DNA of 6,166 nt from NCBI GenBank assembly GCA_005791855.1, contig SXUH01000260.1, positions 1-6,166 on the forward strand, in the 5' to 3' direction. Below are positions 6,106 to 6,166 of the stretch, one piece after another. The position numbers and the translations under genes are program-made. Position 1 is the stretch's first letter. The number at the start of each line of letters is the position of its first letter. This stretch comes from Bdellovibrionales bacterium. GTDB taxonomy: Bacteria > Bdellovibrionota > Bacteriovoracia > Bacteriovoracales > Bacteriovoracaceae. The notes beneath the pieces are model-generated. The model was not told the DNA's origin. It searched no databases and saw only the letters and a list, made by a program, of their open reading frames with translations.

Positions 6106-6166
6106 CTTGGAGGTCCTCGGTTGTTTTAACTGTTCCTTTAGAGGAGTTGAAGTTAATCATACAATA
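6065..6166 (-). CDS. Possible C-terminal tail of an upstream gene (partial)
   Basis: A frame open from the window edge reads 33 residues and ends at TAA (6067-6065), overlapping the 643-residue gene by 41 bases. Its visible sequence includes TVKTTEDLQVEDVASILAKS, which has a plausible protein-like pattern. An ATG at 6160-6158 is in the frame, but a 31-residue gene starting there would have no visible ribosome site because the window ends. Support is weak: the part outside the overlap is AT-richer than the coding regions here, as expected for an intergenic leader. Overlapping genes elsewhere in the cluster make a tail believable. Confidence 0.3.
   Translation of the reverse strand, partial: YCMINFNSSKGTVKTTEDLQVEDVASILAKSVL
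6114..6118 (-). promoter_or_regulatory. Shine-Dalgarno site for the TTG start at 6105
   Basis: GAGGA on the minus strand, 8 bases before the TTG. It sits in a small palindrome (GAGGACCTC), which could partly mask it in RNA. It supports a TTG start that otherwise rests on the signal peptide. Confidence 0.5.
6156..6161 (-). promoter_or_regulatory. Possible -10 element before the exported-protein genes
   Basis: The minus strand reads TATGAT in the context TTGTATGATTAA, close to the context TTGTATACTAA of the hisS -10 candidate. It would give a leader of about 45 bases before the TTG at 6105. The -35 region is outside the window. This is the alternative to reading the edge as the tail of a gene. 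Confidence 0.3.

Overview
The window is a compact, GC-rich stretch with all recognisable genes on the minus strand, so transcription runs right to left. Two genes can be named: a complete histidyl-tRNA synthetase (hisS) and, after it, the 5' two-fifths or less of a valyl-tRNA synthetase (valS) that leaves the window at base 1. Upstream of them lie three genes for proteins with Sec-type N-terminal signal sequences, none of which I recognise as a named family. No RNA gene, mobile element, CRISPR array or integration site was seen.

Layout in order of transcription: (a) 6166-6106, an AT-richer edge that is either a promoter/leader or the tail of another gene; (b) 6105-4174, a 643-residue cysteine-rich exported protein with a TTG start; (c) 4187-3120, a 355-residue exported protein with beta-propeller-like strand repeats, overlapping (b) by 14 bases; (d) 3130-2267, a 287-residue mainly helical exported protein with a TTG start, overlapping (c) by 11 bases; (e) 2266-2179, an 88-base AT-rich gap holding a -10-like hexamer, a perfect inverted repeat, a near-perfect direct repeat and a small palindrome; (f) 2178-865, hisS; (g) 865-1, valS, whose ATG shares one base with the hisS stop (TAATG).

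The three exported proteins probably form one translationally coupled unit and may act together in the cell envelope; this is inference from overlap and shared export signals, not from homology. hisS and valS form a second, housekeeping unit that probably has its own promoter in the 88-base gap, though read-through from the upstream genes is possible because the only terminator candidate is weak.

Organism: strongly C/G-ending codon use, Shine-Dalgarno sites of the AAAGGA/GAGGAG type and several exported proteins of unknown function point to a high-GC bacterium, probably Gram-negative. A predatory-type or related lineage (Bdellovibrionota/Oligoflexia or another former deltaproteobacterial group) is a guess from the style of the exported proteins and cannot be proven here.
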